Shown piece after piece: positions 12,019 to 24,443 of a DNA stretch of 64,000 nucleotides; position 1 is the first letter of the stretch; every line of letters begins with the position of its first letter. The notes under the pieces were generated by a model that saw nothing but the letters and a program-made list of their open reading frames with translations, was not told where the DNA came from and did not search any database. The DNA lies in contig OY855908.1 in assembly GCA_963693305.1 (NCBI GenBank), positions 39,788,305-39,852,304 on the forward strand, written 5' to 3'. A program made the position numbers and the translations under genes. The DNA is from Meandrina meandrites. Lineage: Eukaryota > Cnidaria > Anthozoa > Scleractinia > Meandrinidae.

Positions 12019-14726
12019 GTGTATAGTGCACAGAGTACAGTGTACCGTGTATAGTGTACAATGCACAGAGTACAGTGCACAGAGTACAGTGTACCGTGTA
12101 TAGTGAACATAGTACAGTGTACCGTGTATAGTGCACATAGTACAGTGTACCGTGTTTAGTGCACAGTGCACAGAGTACAGTGTATGGTGTATAGTGCACA
12201 GTGCACAGAGTACAGTGTACCGTGTATAGTGCACAGGGCATAGAGTACAGTGTACCGTGTAAAATGCAGAGTACAGTGTACTGTGTATAGTGCACAGTGC
12301 ACAGAGTACAGTGTACGGTGTATAGTGCACAGTGCACAGCGTACAGTGTACCGTGTATAGTGCACAGCACACAGAGTACAGTGTACCGTGTATAGTGCAC
12401 AGTGCACAGAGTACAGTGCACCGTGTATAGTGCACAGTGCACAGAGTACAGTGTACCGTGTATAGTGCACAGTGCACAGAGTACAGTGTACCGTGTATAG
12501 TGCACAGTGCACAGAGTACAGTGTACCACGAATAGTGCACAGGGCACAGAGTACAGTGTACCGTGGATAGTGCACAGAGTACAGGGTACTGTGTATAGTG
12601 CACAGAGTACAGTGTACCGTTTATAGTGCACAGTGCACAGAGTACAGGGTACTGTGCACAGTGCACAGAGTACAGTGTACCGTGTATAGTGCACAGTGCA
12701 CAGAGTACAGTGTACCGTGTATAGTGCACAGGGCATAGAGTACAGTGTACCGTGTAAAGTGCAGAGTACAGTGTACTGTGTATAGTGCACAGTGCAGAGA
12801 GTACAGTGTACCGTGTATAGTGCACAGTGCACAGCGTACAGTGTACCGTGTATAGTGCACAGCACACAGAGTACAGTGTACCGTGTATAGTGCACAGTGC
12901 ACAGAGTACAGTGCACCGTGTATAAAGCACAGTGCACAGAGTACAGTGTACCGTGTATAGTGCACAGTGCACAGAGTACAGTGTACCGTGTATAGTGCAC
13001 AGTGCACAGAGTACAGTGTACCACGTATAGTGCACAGGGCACAGAGTACAGTGTACCGTGGATAGTGCACAGAGTACAGGGTACTGTGTATAGTGCACAG
13101 TGCACAGAGTCCAGTGTACCGTGTATAGTGCACAGTGCACAGAGTACAGTGTACCGTGTATAGTACACAGTGCACAGGGTACAGTGTACCGTGTATAGTG
13201 CACAGTGCACAGAGTACAGTATATCGTGTATAGTGCATAGGGTACTGTGTACCGTGTATGGTGTACAGTGCACAGAGTACAGTGTACCGTGTATAGTGAA
13301 CAGAGTACAGTGTGCCGTGTATAGTGCACAGTGCACAGAGTACAGGGTACTGTGCACAGTGCACAGAGTACAGTGTACCGTGTATAGTGCACAGTGCACA
13401 GAGTACAGTGTACCGTGTATAGTGCACAGAGTACAGTGTACCGTGTATAGTGTACAATGCACAGAGTACAGTGCACAGAGTACAGTGTACCGTGTATAGT
13501 GAACATAGTACAGTGTACCGTGTATAGTGCACATAGTACAGTGTACCGTGTTTAGTGCACAGTGCACAGAGTACAGTGTACGGTGTATAGTGCACAGTGC
13601 ACAGAGTACAGTGTACCGTGTATAGTGCACAGGGCATAGAGTACAGTGTACCGTGTAAAATGCAGAGTACAGTGTACTGTGTATAGTGCACAGTGCACAG
13701 AGTACAGTGTACGGTGTATAGTGCACAGTGCACAGCGTACAGTGTACCGTGTATAGTGCACAGCACACAGAGTACAGTGTACCGTGTATAGTGCACAGTG
13801 CACAGAGTACAGTGCACCGTGTATAGTGCACAGTGAACAGACTACAGTGTACCGTGTATAGTGCACAGTGCACAGAGTACAGTGTACCGTGTATAGTGCA
13901 CAGTGCACAGAGTACAGTGTACCACGAATAGTGCACAGGGCACAGAGTAGAGTGTACCGTGGATAGTGCACAGAGTACAGGGTACTGTGTATAGTGCACA
14001 GAGTACAGTGTACCGTTTATAGTGCACAGTGCACAGAGTACAGGGTACTGTGCACAGTGCACAGAGTACAGTGTACCGTGTATAGTGCACAGTGCACAGA
14101 GTACAGTGTACCGTGTATAGTGCACAGGGCATAGAGTACAGTGTACCGTGTAAAGTGCAGAGTACAGTGTACTGTGTATAGTGCACAGTGCAGAGAGTAC
14201 AGTGTACCGTGTATAGTGCACAGTGCACAGCGTACAGTGTACCGTGTATAGTGCACAGCACACAGAGTACAGTGTACCGTGTATAGTGCACAGTGCACAG
14301 AGTACAGTGCACCGTGTATAAAGCACAGTGCACAGAGTACAGTGTACCGTGTATAGTGCACAGTGCACAGAGTACAGTGTACCGTGTATAGTGCACAGTG
14401 CACAGAGTACAGTGTACCACGTATAGTGCACAGGGCACAGAGTACAGTGTACCGTGGATAGTGCACAGAGTACAGGGTACTGTGTATAGTGCACAGTGCA
14501 CAGAGTCCAGTGTACCGTGTATAGTGCACAGTGCACAGAGTACAGTGTACCGTGTATAGTACACAGTGCACAGGGTACAGTGTACCGTGTATAGTGCACA
14601 GTGCACAGAGTACAGTATATCGTGTATAGTGCATAGGGTACTGTGTACCGTGTATGGTGTACAGTGCACAGAGTACAGTGTACCGTGTATAGTGAACAGA
14701 GTACAGTGTGCCGTGTATAGTGCACA
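12019..14726 (+). repeat. 1396-bp step direct duplication, partly diverged
   Basis: Bases 12019-13330 correspond to 13415-14726. Unlike the duplications at 4.4-10.5 kb, the copies differ at several sites, for example TATGGTG at about 12185 versus TACGGTG at about 13581, and the second copy has GTGAACAGACTACAG near 13833. This suggests greater age. Confidence 0.87.
12525..12600 (+). repeat. Example of the CCACG/GGATAG cassette
   Basis: Three consecutive variant units: TACCACGAATAG (TACCACGTATAG in most copies) with CACAGGGCAC, then CCGTGGATAG, then GTACAGGGTACTG. I found 17 copies, near 4558, 5747, 8298, 10087, 12528, 13020, 13920, 14416, 19032, 20160, 26990, 33113, 39663, 47980, 48475, 50395 and 50984, all in AT-block-free stretches except the copy near 26990. 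Confidence 0.75.
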
Positions 14727-16457
14727 GAGTACAGTGTACCGTGTATAGTGCATAGTGAAAAGAGTACAGTGTACCGTGTATAGTACACAGTGCACAGGGT
14801 ACAGTGTACCGTGTATAGTGCACAGAACACAGAGTACAGTGTACCGTGTTTAGTGCACAGGGCATAGAGTACAGTGTACCGTGTATAGTGCACAGAGTAC
14901 TGTGTACCGTGTATGGTGTACAGTGCACAGAGTACAGTGTACCGTGTATAGTGTACAGAGTACAGTGTGCCGTGTATAGTGCACAGAGTACAGTGTACCG
15001 TGTATAGTGTACAGTGCACAGAGTACAGTGTACCGTGTATAGTACACAGTGCACAGTGTACCGTGTATAGTGCACAGTGCACAGAGTACAGTGTACCGTG
15101 TTTAGTTCACAGGGCATAGAGTACAGTGTACTGTGTATAGTGCAGAGTACAGTGTACTGTGTATAGTGCACAGTGCACAGAGTACAGTGTACCGTGTATC
15201 GTGCACAGTGCACTGAGTCCAGTGTACCGTGTATAGTGCACAGTGCACAGAGTACAGTGTACCCTGTATAGTGCACAGTGCACAGAGTACAGTGTACCAT
15301 GTATAGTGCACAGTGCACAGTGCACAGAGTACAGTGTACCGTGTATAGTGCACAGTGCACAGTGCACAGAGTACAGTGTACTCTGTATAGTGCACAGCGC
15401 ACAGAGTACAGTGTACCGTGTATAGAGCACAGAGTACTGTGTACCGTGTATGGTGTACAGTGCACAGAGTACAGTGTACCGTGTATAGTGAACAGAGTAC
15501 AGTGTGCCGTGTATAGTGCACAGAGTACGGTGTACAGTGTATAGTGCACAGTGCACAGAGGACAGTGTACCGTGTATAGTACACATTGCACAGTGTACCG
15601 TGTATAGTTCACAGTGCACAGAGTACAGTGTACCGTGTTTAGCGCACAGGGCAGGGAGTACAGTGTACCGTGTATAGTGCAGAGCACAGTGTACTGTGTA
15701 TAGTGCACAGTGCACAGAGTACAGTGTACCGTGTATAGTGCACAGTGCACAGCGTACAGTGTACCGTGTATAGTGCACAGCACACAGAGTACAGTGTACC
15801 GTGTATAGTGCACAGTGCACAGAGTACAGTGTACCGTGTATAGTGCACAGTGCAAAGAGTACAGTGTACCGTGTATAGTGCACAGTGCACAGAATACAGT
15901 GTACCGTGTATAGTGCACAGAATACAGTGTACCGTGTATAGTGTACAGTGCACAGAGTACAGTGCACAGAGTACAGTGTACCGTGTATAGTGAACATAGT
16001 ACAGTGTACCGTGTATAGTGCACATAGTACAGTGTACCGTGTTTAGTGCACAGTGCACAGAGTACAGTGTACGGTGTATAGTGCACAGTGCACAGAGTAC
16101 AGTGTACCGTGTATAGTGCACAGTGCACAGAGTACAGAGTACCGTGTTTAGTGCACATGGCATAGAGTACAGTGTACCGTGTAAAGTGCAGAGTACAGTA
16201 TTCTGTGTATAGTGCACAGTGCACAGAGTACAGTGTAGCGCGTATAGTGCACAGTGCACAGCGTACAGTGTACCGTGTATAGTGCACAGCACACAGAGTA
16301 CAGTGTACCGTGTATAGTGCACAGTGCACAGTGCACAGAGTACAGTGTACCGTGTATAGTGCACAGTGCACAGAGTACAGTGTACCGTGTATAGTGCACA
16401 GTGCACAGTGCACAGAGTACAGTGTACAGTGTATAGTGCACAGCGCACAGAGTACAG

Positions 16458-16506
16458 TGTATATACCGTGTATATACCGTGTATATACCGTATATACTAC
16501 TATACC
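16458..16506 (+). repeat. AT block 6, 49 bp, three 11-mers
   Basis: Short form; its match at 61904 is also 49 bp. Confidence 0.93.
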
Positions 16507-16850
16507 GTGTATAGTGCACAGTGCACAGAGTACAGTGTACCGTGTATAGTGCACAGTGCACAGTGCACAGAGTACAGTGTACCGTGTATAGTGCACAGAG
16601 TACAGTGTACCGTGTATAGTGCACAGAGTAGAGTGTACAGTGTATAATGCACAGTGCACAGAGTACAGTGTACCGTGCATAGTGCACAGTGCACTGAGTC
16701 CAGTGTACCGTGTATAGTGCACAGTGCACAGAGTACAGTGTACCGTGTATAGTGCACAGTGCACAGAGTACAGTGTACTGTGTATAGTGCACAGTGCACA
16801 GTGCACAGAGTACAGTGTACCGTGTATAGTGCACAGCGCACAGAGTACAG

Positions 16851-16910
16851 TGTATATACCGTGTATATACCGTGTATATACCGTGTATATACCGTATATA
16901 CTACTATACC
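16851..16910 (+). repeat. AT block 7, 60 bp
   Basis: Followed by ATGTATAGAGCACAGGGC, a variant of the AGAGCACAGGG follower. Confidence 0.93.
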
Positions 16911-17625
16911 ATGTATAGAGCACAGGGCATAGAGTACAGTGTACCGTCTATAGTGCACAGAGTACTGTGTACCGTGTATGGTGTACAGTGCACAGAGTAC
17001 AGTGTACCGTGTATAGTGAACAGAGTACAGTGTGCCATGTATAGTGCACAGAGTACAGTGTACCGTGTATAGTGCACAGTGCACAGAGTACAGTGTACCG
17101 TGTATAGTACACAGTGCACAGGGTACAGTGTACCGTGTATAGTGCACAGTGCACAGAGTACAGTGTACCGTGTTTAGTACACAGGGCATAGAGTACAGTG
17201 TACCGTGTATAGTGCACAGAGTACAGTGTACCGTGTATAGTGCACAGAGTAGAGTGTACCGTGTATAGTGCACAGTGCACAGAGTACAGTGTACCGTGCA
17301 TAGTGCACAGTGCAGAGAGTACAGTGTACCGTGTATAGTGCACGGAGTACAGTGTACCGTGTATAGTGCAAAGAGTACAGTGTACCGTGTATAGTGCACA
17401 GAGTACAGTGTACCGTGTATAGTGTACAGTGCACAGAGTACAGTGTACCGTGTATAGAGCACAGTGCACTGAGTCCAGTGTACCGTGTATAGTGCACAGT
17501 GCACAGAGTACAGTGTACCGTGTATAGTGCACAGTGCACAGAGTACAGTGTACCGTGTATAGTGCACAGTGCACAGTGCACAGAGTACAGTGTACCATGT
17601 ATAGTGCACAGCGCACAGAGTACAG

Positions 17626-17685
17626 TGTATATACCGTGTATATACCGTGTATATACCGTGTATATACCGTATATACTACTATACC
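17626..17685 (+). repeat. AT block 8, 60 bp
   Basis: Followed by ATGTATAGTGCGCAG. Shares with block 7 the CpG loss directly after the block. Confidence 0.93.
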
Positions 17686-19285
17686 ATGTATAGTGCGCAG
17701 TGCACAGTGCACAGAGTACAGTGTACCGTGTAAAGTGCACAGAGTACAGTGTACCGTTTATAGTGCACAGAGTAGAGTGTACCGTGTATAGTGCACAGTG
17801 CACAGAGTACAGTGCACAGTGCATAGTGCACAGTGCACTGAGTCCAGTGTACCGTGTATAGTGCACAGTGCACAGAGTACAGTGTACCGTGTATAGTGCA
17901 CAGTGCACAGAGTACAGTGTACCGTGTATAGTGCACAGTGCACAGTGCACAGAGTACAGTGTACCGTGTATAGTGCACAGTGCACAGTGCACAGAGTACA
18001 GTGTACCGTGTATAGTGCACAGCGCACAGAGTACAGTGTACCGTGTATAGTGCACAGAGTACTGTGTACCGTGTATGGTGTACAGTGCACAGAGTACAGT
18101 GTACCGTGTATAGTGAACAGAGTACAGTGTGCCGTGTATAGTGCACAGAGTACAGTGTACAGTGTATAGGGCACAGTGCACAGAGTACAGTGTACCGTGT
18201 ATGGTACACAGTGCACAGTGTACCGTGTATAGTGCACAGTGCACAGAGTACAGTGTACCGTGTTTAGTGCACAGGGCATAGAGTACAGTGTACCGTGTAT
18301 AGTGCAGAGTACAGTGTACTGTGTATAGTGCACAGTGCACAGAGTACAGTGTACCGTGTATAGTGCACAGTGCACAGCGTACAGTGTACCGTGTATAGTG
18401 CACAGCACACAGAGTACAGTGTACCGTGTATAGTGCACAGTGCACAGAGTACAGTGTACCGTGTATAGTGCACAGTGCAAAGAGTACAGTGTACCGTGTA
18501 TAGTGCACAGTGCACAGAGTACAGTGTACCGTGTATAGTGCACAGTGCACAGAATACAGTGTACCGTGTATAGTGCACAGAGTACAGTGTACCGTGTATA
18601 GTGTACAGTGCACAGAGTACAGTGCACAGGGTACAGTGTACCGTGTATAGTGAACATAGTACAGTGTACCGTGTATAGTGCACATAGTACAGTGTACCGT
18701 GTTTAGTGCACAGTGCACAGAGTACAGTGTACGGTGTATAGTGCACAGTGCACAGAGTACAGTGTACCGTGTATAGTGCACAGTGCACAGAGTACAGTGT
18801 ACCGTGTTTAGTGCACAGGGCATAGAGTACAGTGTACCGTGTATATTGAACAGAGTACAGTGTGCCGTGTATAGTGCACAGAGTACACTGTACCGTGTAT
18901 AGTGCACAGTGCACAGAGTACAGTGCACCGTGTATAGTGCACAGTGCACAGAGTACAGTGTACCGTGTATAGTGCACAGTGCACAGAGTACAGTGTACCG
19001 TGTATAGTGCACAGTGCACAGAGTGCAGTGTACCACGTATAGTGCACAGGGCACAGAGTACAGTGTACCGTGGATAGTGCACAGAGTACAGGGTACTGTG
19101 TATAGTGGACAGTGCACAGAGTACAGTGTACCGTGTATAGTGCACAGTGCACAGTGTACCATGTATAGTGAACAGAGTACAGTGTACCGTGTATAGTACA
19201 CAGTGCACAGAGTACAGTGTAAAATTTATAGTGCACAGTGCACAGAGTACAGTGTACTGTGTATAGTGCACAGAGTACAGTGTAC

Positions 19286-19305
19286 CGTGTAATAGAAAAC
19301 AGTGC
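19286..19305 (+). repeat. A-run marker 5
   Basis: AATAGAAAACAG form. A unit reading GTAAAATTTATAG lies about 70 bp upstream. Confidence 0.88.
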
Positions 19306-20413
19306 ACAGTGCACAGAGTACAGTGTACCGTGTATAGTGCACAGAGTACAGTGTACCGTGTATAGTGAACAGTGCACAGTGCACAGAGTACAGTGTACCG
19401 TGTATAGTGCACAGCGCACAGAGTAAAGTGTACCGTGTATAGTGCACAGAGTACTGTGTACCGTGTATGGTGTACAGTGCACAGAGTACAGTGTACCGTG
19501 TATAGTGAACAGAGTACAGTGTGCCGTGTATAGTGCACAGAGTACAGTGTACCGTGTATAGTGCACAGTGCACAGAGTACAGTGTACCGTGTATAGTACA
19601 CAGTGCACAGGGTACAGTGTACCGTGTATAGTGCACAGTGCACAGAGTACAGTGTACCGTGTATAGTGCACAGTGCACAGAATACAGTGTACCGTGTATA
19701 GTGCACAGAGTACAGTGTACCGTGTATAGTGTACAGTGCACAGAGTACAGTGCACAGGGTACAGTGTACCGTGTATAGTGAACATAGTACAGTGTACCGT
19801 GTATAGTGCACATAGTACAGTGTACCGTGTTTAGTGCACAGTGCACAGAGTACAGTGTACGGTGTATAGTGCACAGTGCACAGAGTACAGTGTACCGTGT
19901 ATAGTGCACAGTGCACAGAGTACAGTGTACCGTGTTTAGTGCACAGGGCATAGAGTACAGTGTACCGTGTATATTGAACAGAGTACAGTGTGCCGTGTAT
20001 AGTGCACAGAGTACACTGTACCGTGTATAGTGCACAGTGCACAGAGTACAGTGCACCGTGTATAGTGCACAGTGCACAGAGTACAGTGTACCGTGTATAG
20101 TGCACAGTGCACAGAGTACAGTGTACCGTGTATAGTGCACAGTGCACAGAGTGCAGTGTACCACGTATAGTGCACAGGGCACAGAGTACAGTGTACCGTG
20201 GATAGTGCACAGAGTACAGGGTACTGTGTATAGTGGACAGTGCACAGAGTACAGTGTACCGTGTATAGTGCACAGTGCACAGTGTACCATGTATAGTGAA
20301 CAGAGTACAGTGTACCGTGTATAGTACACAGTGCACAGAGTACAGTGTAAAATTTATAGTGCACAGTGCACAGAGTACAGTGTACTGTGTATAGTGCACA
20401 GAGTACAGTGTAC

Positions 20414-20433
20414 CGTGTAATAGAAAACAGTGC
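20414..20433 (+). repeat. A-run marker 6
   Basis: Duplicate of marker 5 (step 1128). Confidence 0.88.
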
Positions 20434-21114
20434 ACAGTGCACAGAGTACAGTGTACCGTGTATAGTGCACAGAGTACAGTGTACCGTGTATAGTGAACAG
20501 TGCACAGTGCACAGAGTACAGTGTACCGTGTATAGTGCACAGCGCACAGAGTAAAGTGTACCGTGTATAGTGCACAGAGTACTGTGTACCGTGTATGGTG
20601 TACAGTGCACAGAGTACAGTGTACCGTGTATAGTGAACAGAGTACAGTGTGCCGTGTATAGTGCACAGAGTACAGTGTACCGTGTATAGTGCACAGTGCA
20701 CAGAGTACAGTGTACCGTGTATAGTACACAGTGCACAGGGTACAGTGTACCGTGTATAGTGCACAGTGCACAGAGTACAGTATACCGTGTATAGTGCATA
20801 GAGTACTGTGTACCGTGTATGGTGTACAGTGCACATAGCACAGTGTACCGTGTATAGTGAACAGAGTACAGTGTGCCGTGTATAGTTCACAGAGTACAGT
20901 GTACCGTGTATAGTGCACAGAGTAGAGTGTACCGTGTATAGTGCACAGTGCACAGTGTACCATGTATAGTGAACAGAGAACAGTGTACCGTGTATAGTAC
21001 ACAGTGCACAGAGTACAGTGTACCGTGTATAGTGCACAGAGTACAGTGTACCGTTTATAGTGCACAGTGCACAGAGTACAGTGTACTGTGTATAGTGAAC
21101 AGAGTACAGTGTAC

Positions 21115-21134
21115 CGTGTATTAGAAAACAGTGC
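21115..21134 (+). repeat. A-run marker 7
   Basis: Canonical form, with GTGAACAGAG just upstream. Confidence 0.88.
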
Positions 21135-22307
21135 ACAGTGCACAGAGTACAGTGTACCGTGTATAGTGCACAGTTCACAGAGTACAGTGTACTGTGTATA
21201 GTGAACAGTGCACAGTGCACAGAGTACAGTGTACCGTGTATAGTGCACAGCGCACAGAGTACAGTGTGCCGTGTATAGTGCACAGAGTACAGTGTACCGT
21301 GTATAGTGCACAGTGCACAGAGTACAGTGTACCGTGTATAGTACACAGTGCACAGGGTACAGTGTACCGTGTATAGTGCACAGTACACAGAGTACAGTGT
21401 ACCGTGTTTAGTGCACAGGGCATAGAGTACAGTGTACCGTGTATAGTGCAAAGAGTACAGTGTACCGTGTATGGTGTACAGTGCACAGAGAACAGTGTAC
21501 CGTGTATAGTGAACAGAGTACAGTGTGCCGTGTATGGTGCACAGAGTACAGTGTACCGTGTATAGTGCACAGTGCACAGAGTACAGTGTACCGTGTATAG
21601 TACACAGTGCACAGGGTACAGTGTACCGTGTATAGTGCACAGTGCACAGAGTACAGTGTACCGTGTTTAGTGCAGAGAGCATAGAGTACAGTGTACCGTG
21701 TGTAGTGCACAGAGTACTGTGTACCGTGTATGGTGTACAGTGCACAGAGTACAGTGTACCGTGTATAGTGTACAGTGCAGAGAGTACAGTGTACCGTGTA
21801 TTGTGCACAGAGTACAGTGTACCGTGTATGGTGCACAGTGCACAGAGTACAGTGTACCGTGTATAGTGCACAGAGTAAAGTGTACCGTGTATAGTGCAAA
21901 GAGTACAGTGTACCGTGTATAGTGCACAGAGTAGAGTGTACCGTGTATAGTGCACAGTGCACAGAGTACAGTGTACCGTGCATAGTGCACAGTGCAGAGA
22001 GTACAGTGTACAGTGTATAGTGCACAGAGTACAGTGTACCGTGTATAGTGCAAAGAGTACAGTGTACCGTGTATAGTGCACAGAGTACAGTGTACCTTGT
22101 ATAGTGCACAGAGCACAGAGTACAGTGTACCATGTATAGATCACAGTGCACTGAGTCCAGTGTACCGTGTATAGTGCACAGTGCACAGAGTACAGTGTAC
22201 CGTGTATAGTGCACAGTGCACAGAGTACAGTGTACCGTGTATAGTGCACAGTGCACAGTGCACAGAGTACAGTGTACCGTGTATAGTGCACAGCGCACAG
22301 AGTACAG

Positions 22308-22367
22308 TGTATATACCGTGTATATACCGTGTATATACCGTGTATATACCGTATATACTACTATACC
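22308..22367 (+). repeat. AT block 9, 60 bp
   Basis: First of the four blocks followed by GCAGAGAG, then CACAAAGTAGAG, then CCGTCCATAG. Confidence 0.93.
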
Positions 22368-22842
22368 GTGTATAGTGCACAGTGCAGAGAGTACAGTGTA
22401 CCGTGTATAGTGCACAAAGTAGAGTGTACCGTGTATAGTGCACAGTGCACAGAGTAAAGTGTACCGTCCATAGTGCACAGTGCACTGAGTCCAGTGTACC
22501 GTGTATAGTGCACAGTGCACAGAGTACAGTGTACCGTGTATAGTGCACAGTGCACAGAGTCCAGTGTACCGTGTATAGTGCACAGTGCACAGTGCACAGA
22601 GTACAGTGTACCGTGTATAGTGCACAGTGCACAGTGCACAGAGTACCATGTATAGTACACAGTGCACAGAGTACAGTGTACATTGTTTAGTGCACAGGGT
22701 ATAGAGTACAGTGTACCGTGTATAGTGCAGAGTACAGTTTACTGTGTATAGTGCACAGTGCACAGAGTACAGTGTATCGTGTATAGTGCACAGTGCACAG
22801 CATACAGTGTACCGTGTATAGTGCACAGCGCACAGAGTACAG

Positions 22843-22902
22843 TGTATATACCGTGTATATACCGTGTATATACCGTGTATATACCGTATATACTACTATA
22901 CC
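22843..22902 (+). repeat. AT block 10, 60 bp
   Basis: Nested partner of block 9 (535 bp away). A private GTAATGTGCAC follows it. Confidence 0.93.
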
Positions 22903-23848
22903 GTGTATAGTGCACAGTGCAGAGAGTACAGTGTACCGTGTAATGTGCACAAAGTAGAGTGTACCGTGTATAGTGCACAGTGCACAGAGTAAAGTGTACC
23001 GTCCATAGTGCACAGTGCACTGAGTCCAGTGTACCGTGTATAGTGCACAGCGCACAGAGTACAGTGTACCGTGTATAGTGCACAGAGTACAGTGTACCGT
23101 GTATAGTGCACAGTGCACAGAGTACAGTGTACCGTGTATAGTACACAGTGCACAGGGTACAGTGTACCGTGTATAGTGCACAGTGCACAGAGTACAGTGT
23201 ACCGTGTTTAGTGCAGAGAGCATAGAGTACAGTGTACCGTGTATAGTGCACAGAGTACTGTGTACCGTGTATGGTGTACAGTGCACAGAGTACAGTGTAC
23301 CGTGTATAGTGTACAGTGCAGAGAGTACAGTGTACCGTGTATTGTGCACAGAGTACAGTGTACCGTGTATGGTGCACAGTGCACAGAGTACAGTGTACCG
23401 TGTATAGTGCACAGAGTAAAGTGTACCGTGTATAGTGCAAAGAGTACAGTGTACCGTGTATAGTGCACAGAGTAGAGTGTACCGTGTATAGTGCACAGTG
23501 CACAGAGTACAGTGTACCGTGCATAGTGCACAGTGCAGAGAGTACAGTGTACACTGTATAGTGCACAGAGTACAGTGTACCGTGTATAGTGCAAAGAGTA
23601 CAGTGTACCGTGTATAGTGCACAGAGTACAGTGTACCTTGTATAGTGCACAGAGCACAGAGTACAGTGTACCATGTATAGATCACAGTGCACTGAGTCCA
23701 GTGTACCGTGTATAGTGCACAGTGCACAGAGTACAGTGTACCGTGTATAGTGCACAGTGCACAGAGTACAGTGTACCGTGTATAGTGCACAGTGCACAGT
23801 GCACAGAGTACAGTGTACCGTGTATAGTGCACAGCGCACAGAGTACAG

Positions 23849-23908
23849 TGTATATACCGTGTATATACCGTGTATATACCGTGTATATACCGTATATACT
23901 ACTATACC
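23849..23908 (+). repeat. AT block 11, 60 bp
   Basis: Tandem-duplication partner of block 9 (step 1541). Confidence 0.93.
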
Positions 23909-24383
23909 GTGTATAGTGCACAGTGCAGAGAGTACAGTGTACCGTGTATAGTGCACAAAGTAGAGTGTACCGTGTATAGTGCACAGTGCACAGAGTAAAG
24001 TGTACCGTCCATAGTGCACAGTGCACTGAGTCCAGTGTACCGTGTATAGTGCACAGTGCACAGAGTACAGTGTACCGTGTATAGTGCACAGTGCACAGAG
24101 TCCAGTGTACCGTGTATAGTGCACAGTGCACAGTGCACAGAGTACAGTGTACCGTGTATAGTGCACAGTGCACAGTGCACAGAGTACCATGTATAGTACA
24201 CAGTGCACAGAGTACAGTGTACCGTGTTTAGTGCACAGGGTATAGAGTACAGTGTACCGTGTATAGTGCAGAGTACAGTGTACTGTGTATAGTGCACAGT
24301 GCACAGAGTACAGTGTATCGTGTATAGTGCACAGTGCACAGCATACAGTGTACCGTGTATAGTGCACAGCGCACAGAGTACAG

Positions 24384-24443
24384 TGTATATACCGTGTATA
24401 TACCGTGTATATACCGTGTATATACCGTATATACTACTATACC
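24384..24443 (+). repeat. AT block 12, 60 bp
   Basis: Tandem-duplication partner of block 10. Followed by GCAGAGAGTATAG. Confidence 0.93.

Larger units (their letters stand above)
11940..16040 (+). repeat. Long-range paralog of 47400-50090
   Basis: The step is 35454 before, and 34058 after, the extra 1396 bp present here. It then becomes 34016 and about 34051 after small indels of whole units. Shared variants include TGTACAATGCAC near 12055, CCACGAATAG near 12530 and TATAAAGCACAG near 12920. Confidence 0.83.
11550..16457. repeat. AT-block-free domain, 4.9 kb
   Basis: This run of satellite units lies between the AT blocks at 11490 and 16458. It carries the 1396-bp step duplication (12019-14726) and is paralogous to 47400-50090 from about 11940 to 16040. 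No A-run marker is present. No gene is seen. Confidence 0.88.
16458..17685. repeat. AT-block cluster, three blocks in 1.2 kb
   Basis: AT blocks at 16458, 16851 and 17626 are separated by ordinary units. Bases 16366-16647 match 61812-62093 (step 45446), including the 49-bp form of the block. Confidence 0.88.
18484..20779 (+). repeat. 1128-bp direct tandem duplication
   Basis: Bases 18484-19651 recur at 19612-20779. Shared rare variants are GTATATTGAAC, GTAAAATTTATAG and GTGTAATAGAAAACAG. The copies look identical by eye. Confidence 0.92.
17686..22307. repeat. AT-block-free domain, 4.6 kb
   Basis: Contains the 1128-bp tandem duplication (18484-20779) and three A-run markers. About 17.86-18.7 kb matches 58.7-59.5 kb at a step of 40830. 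No gene is seen. Confidence 0.88.

Noticed and set aside
13170..13499. Short + strand frames of 60-109 codons with a Val-Gln-Cys-Thr-Val-Tyr-Ser-like repeat
   Set aside because: The + strand has a TAG in almost every unit, and these frames are gaps produced when 28-, 35- and 42-bp units shift the phase. They recur with the duplications and have no protein features.
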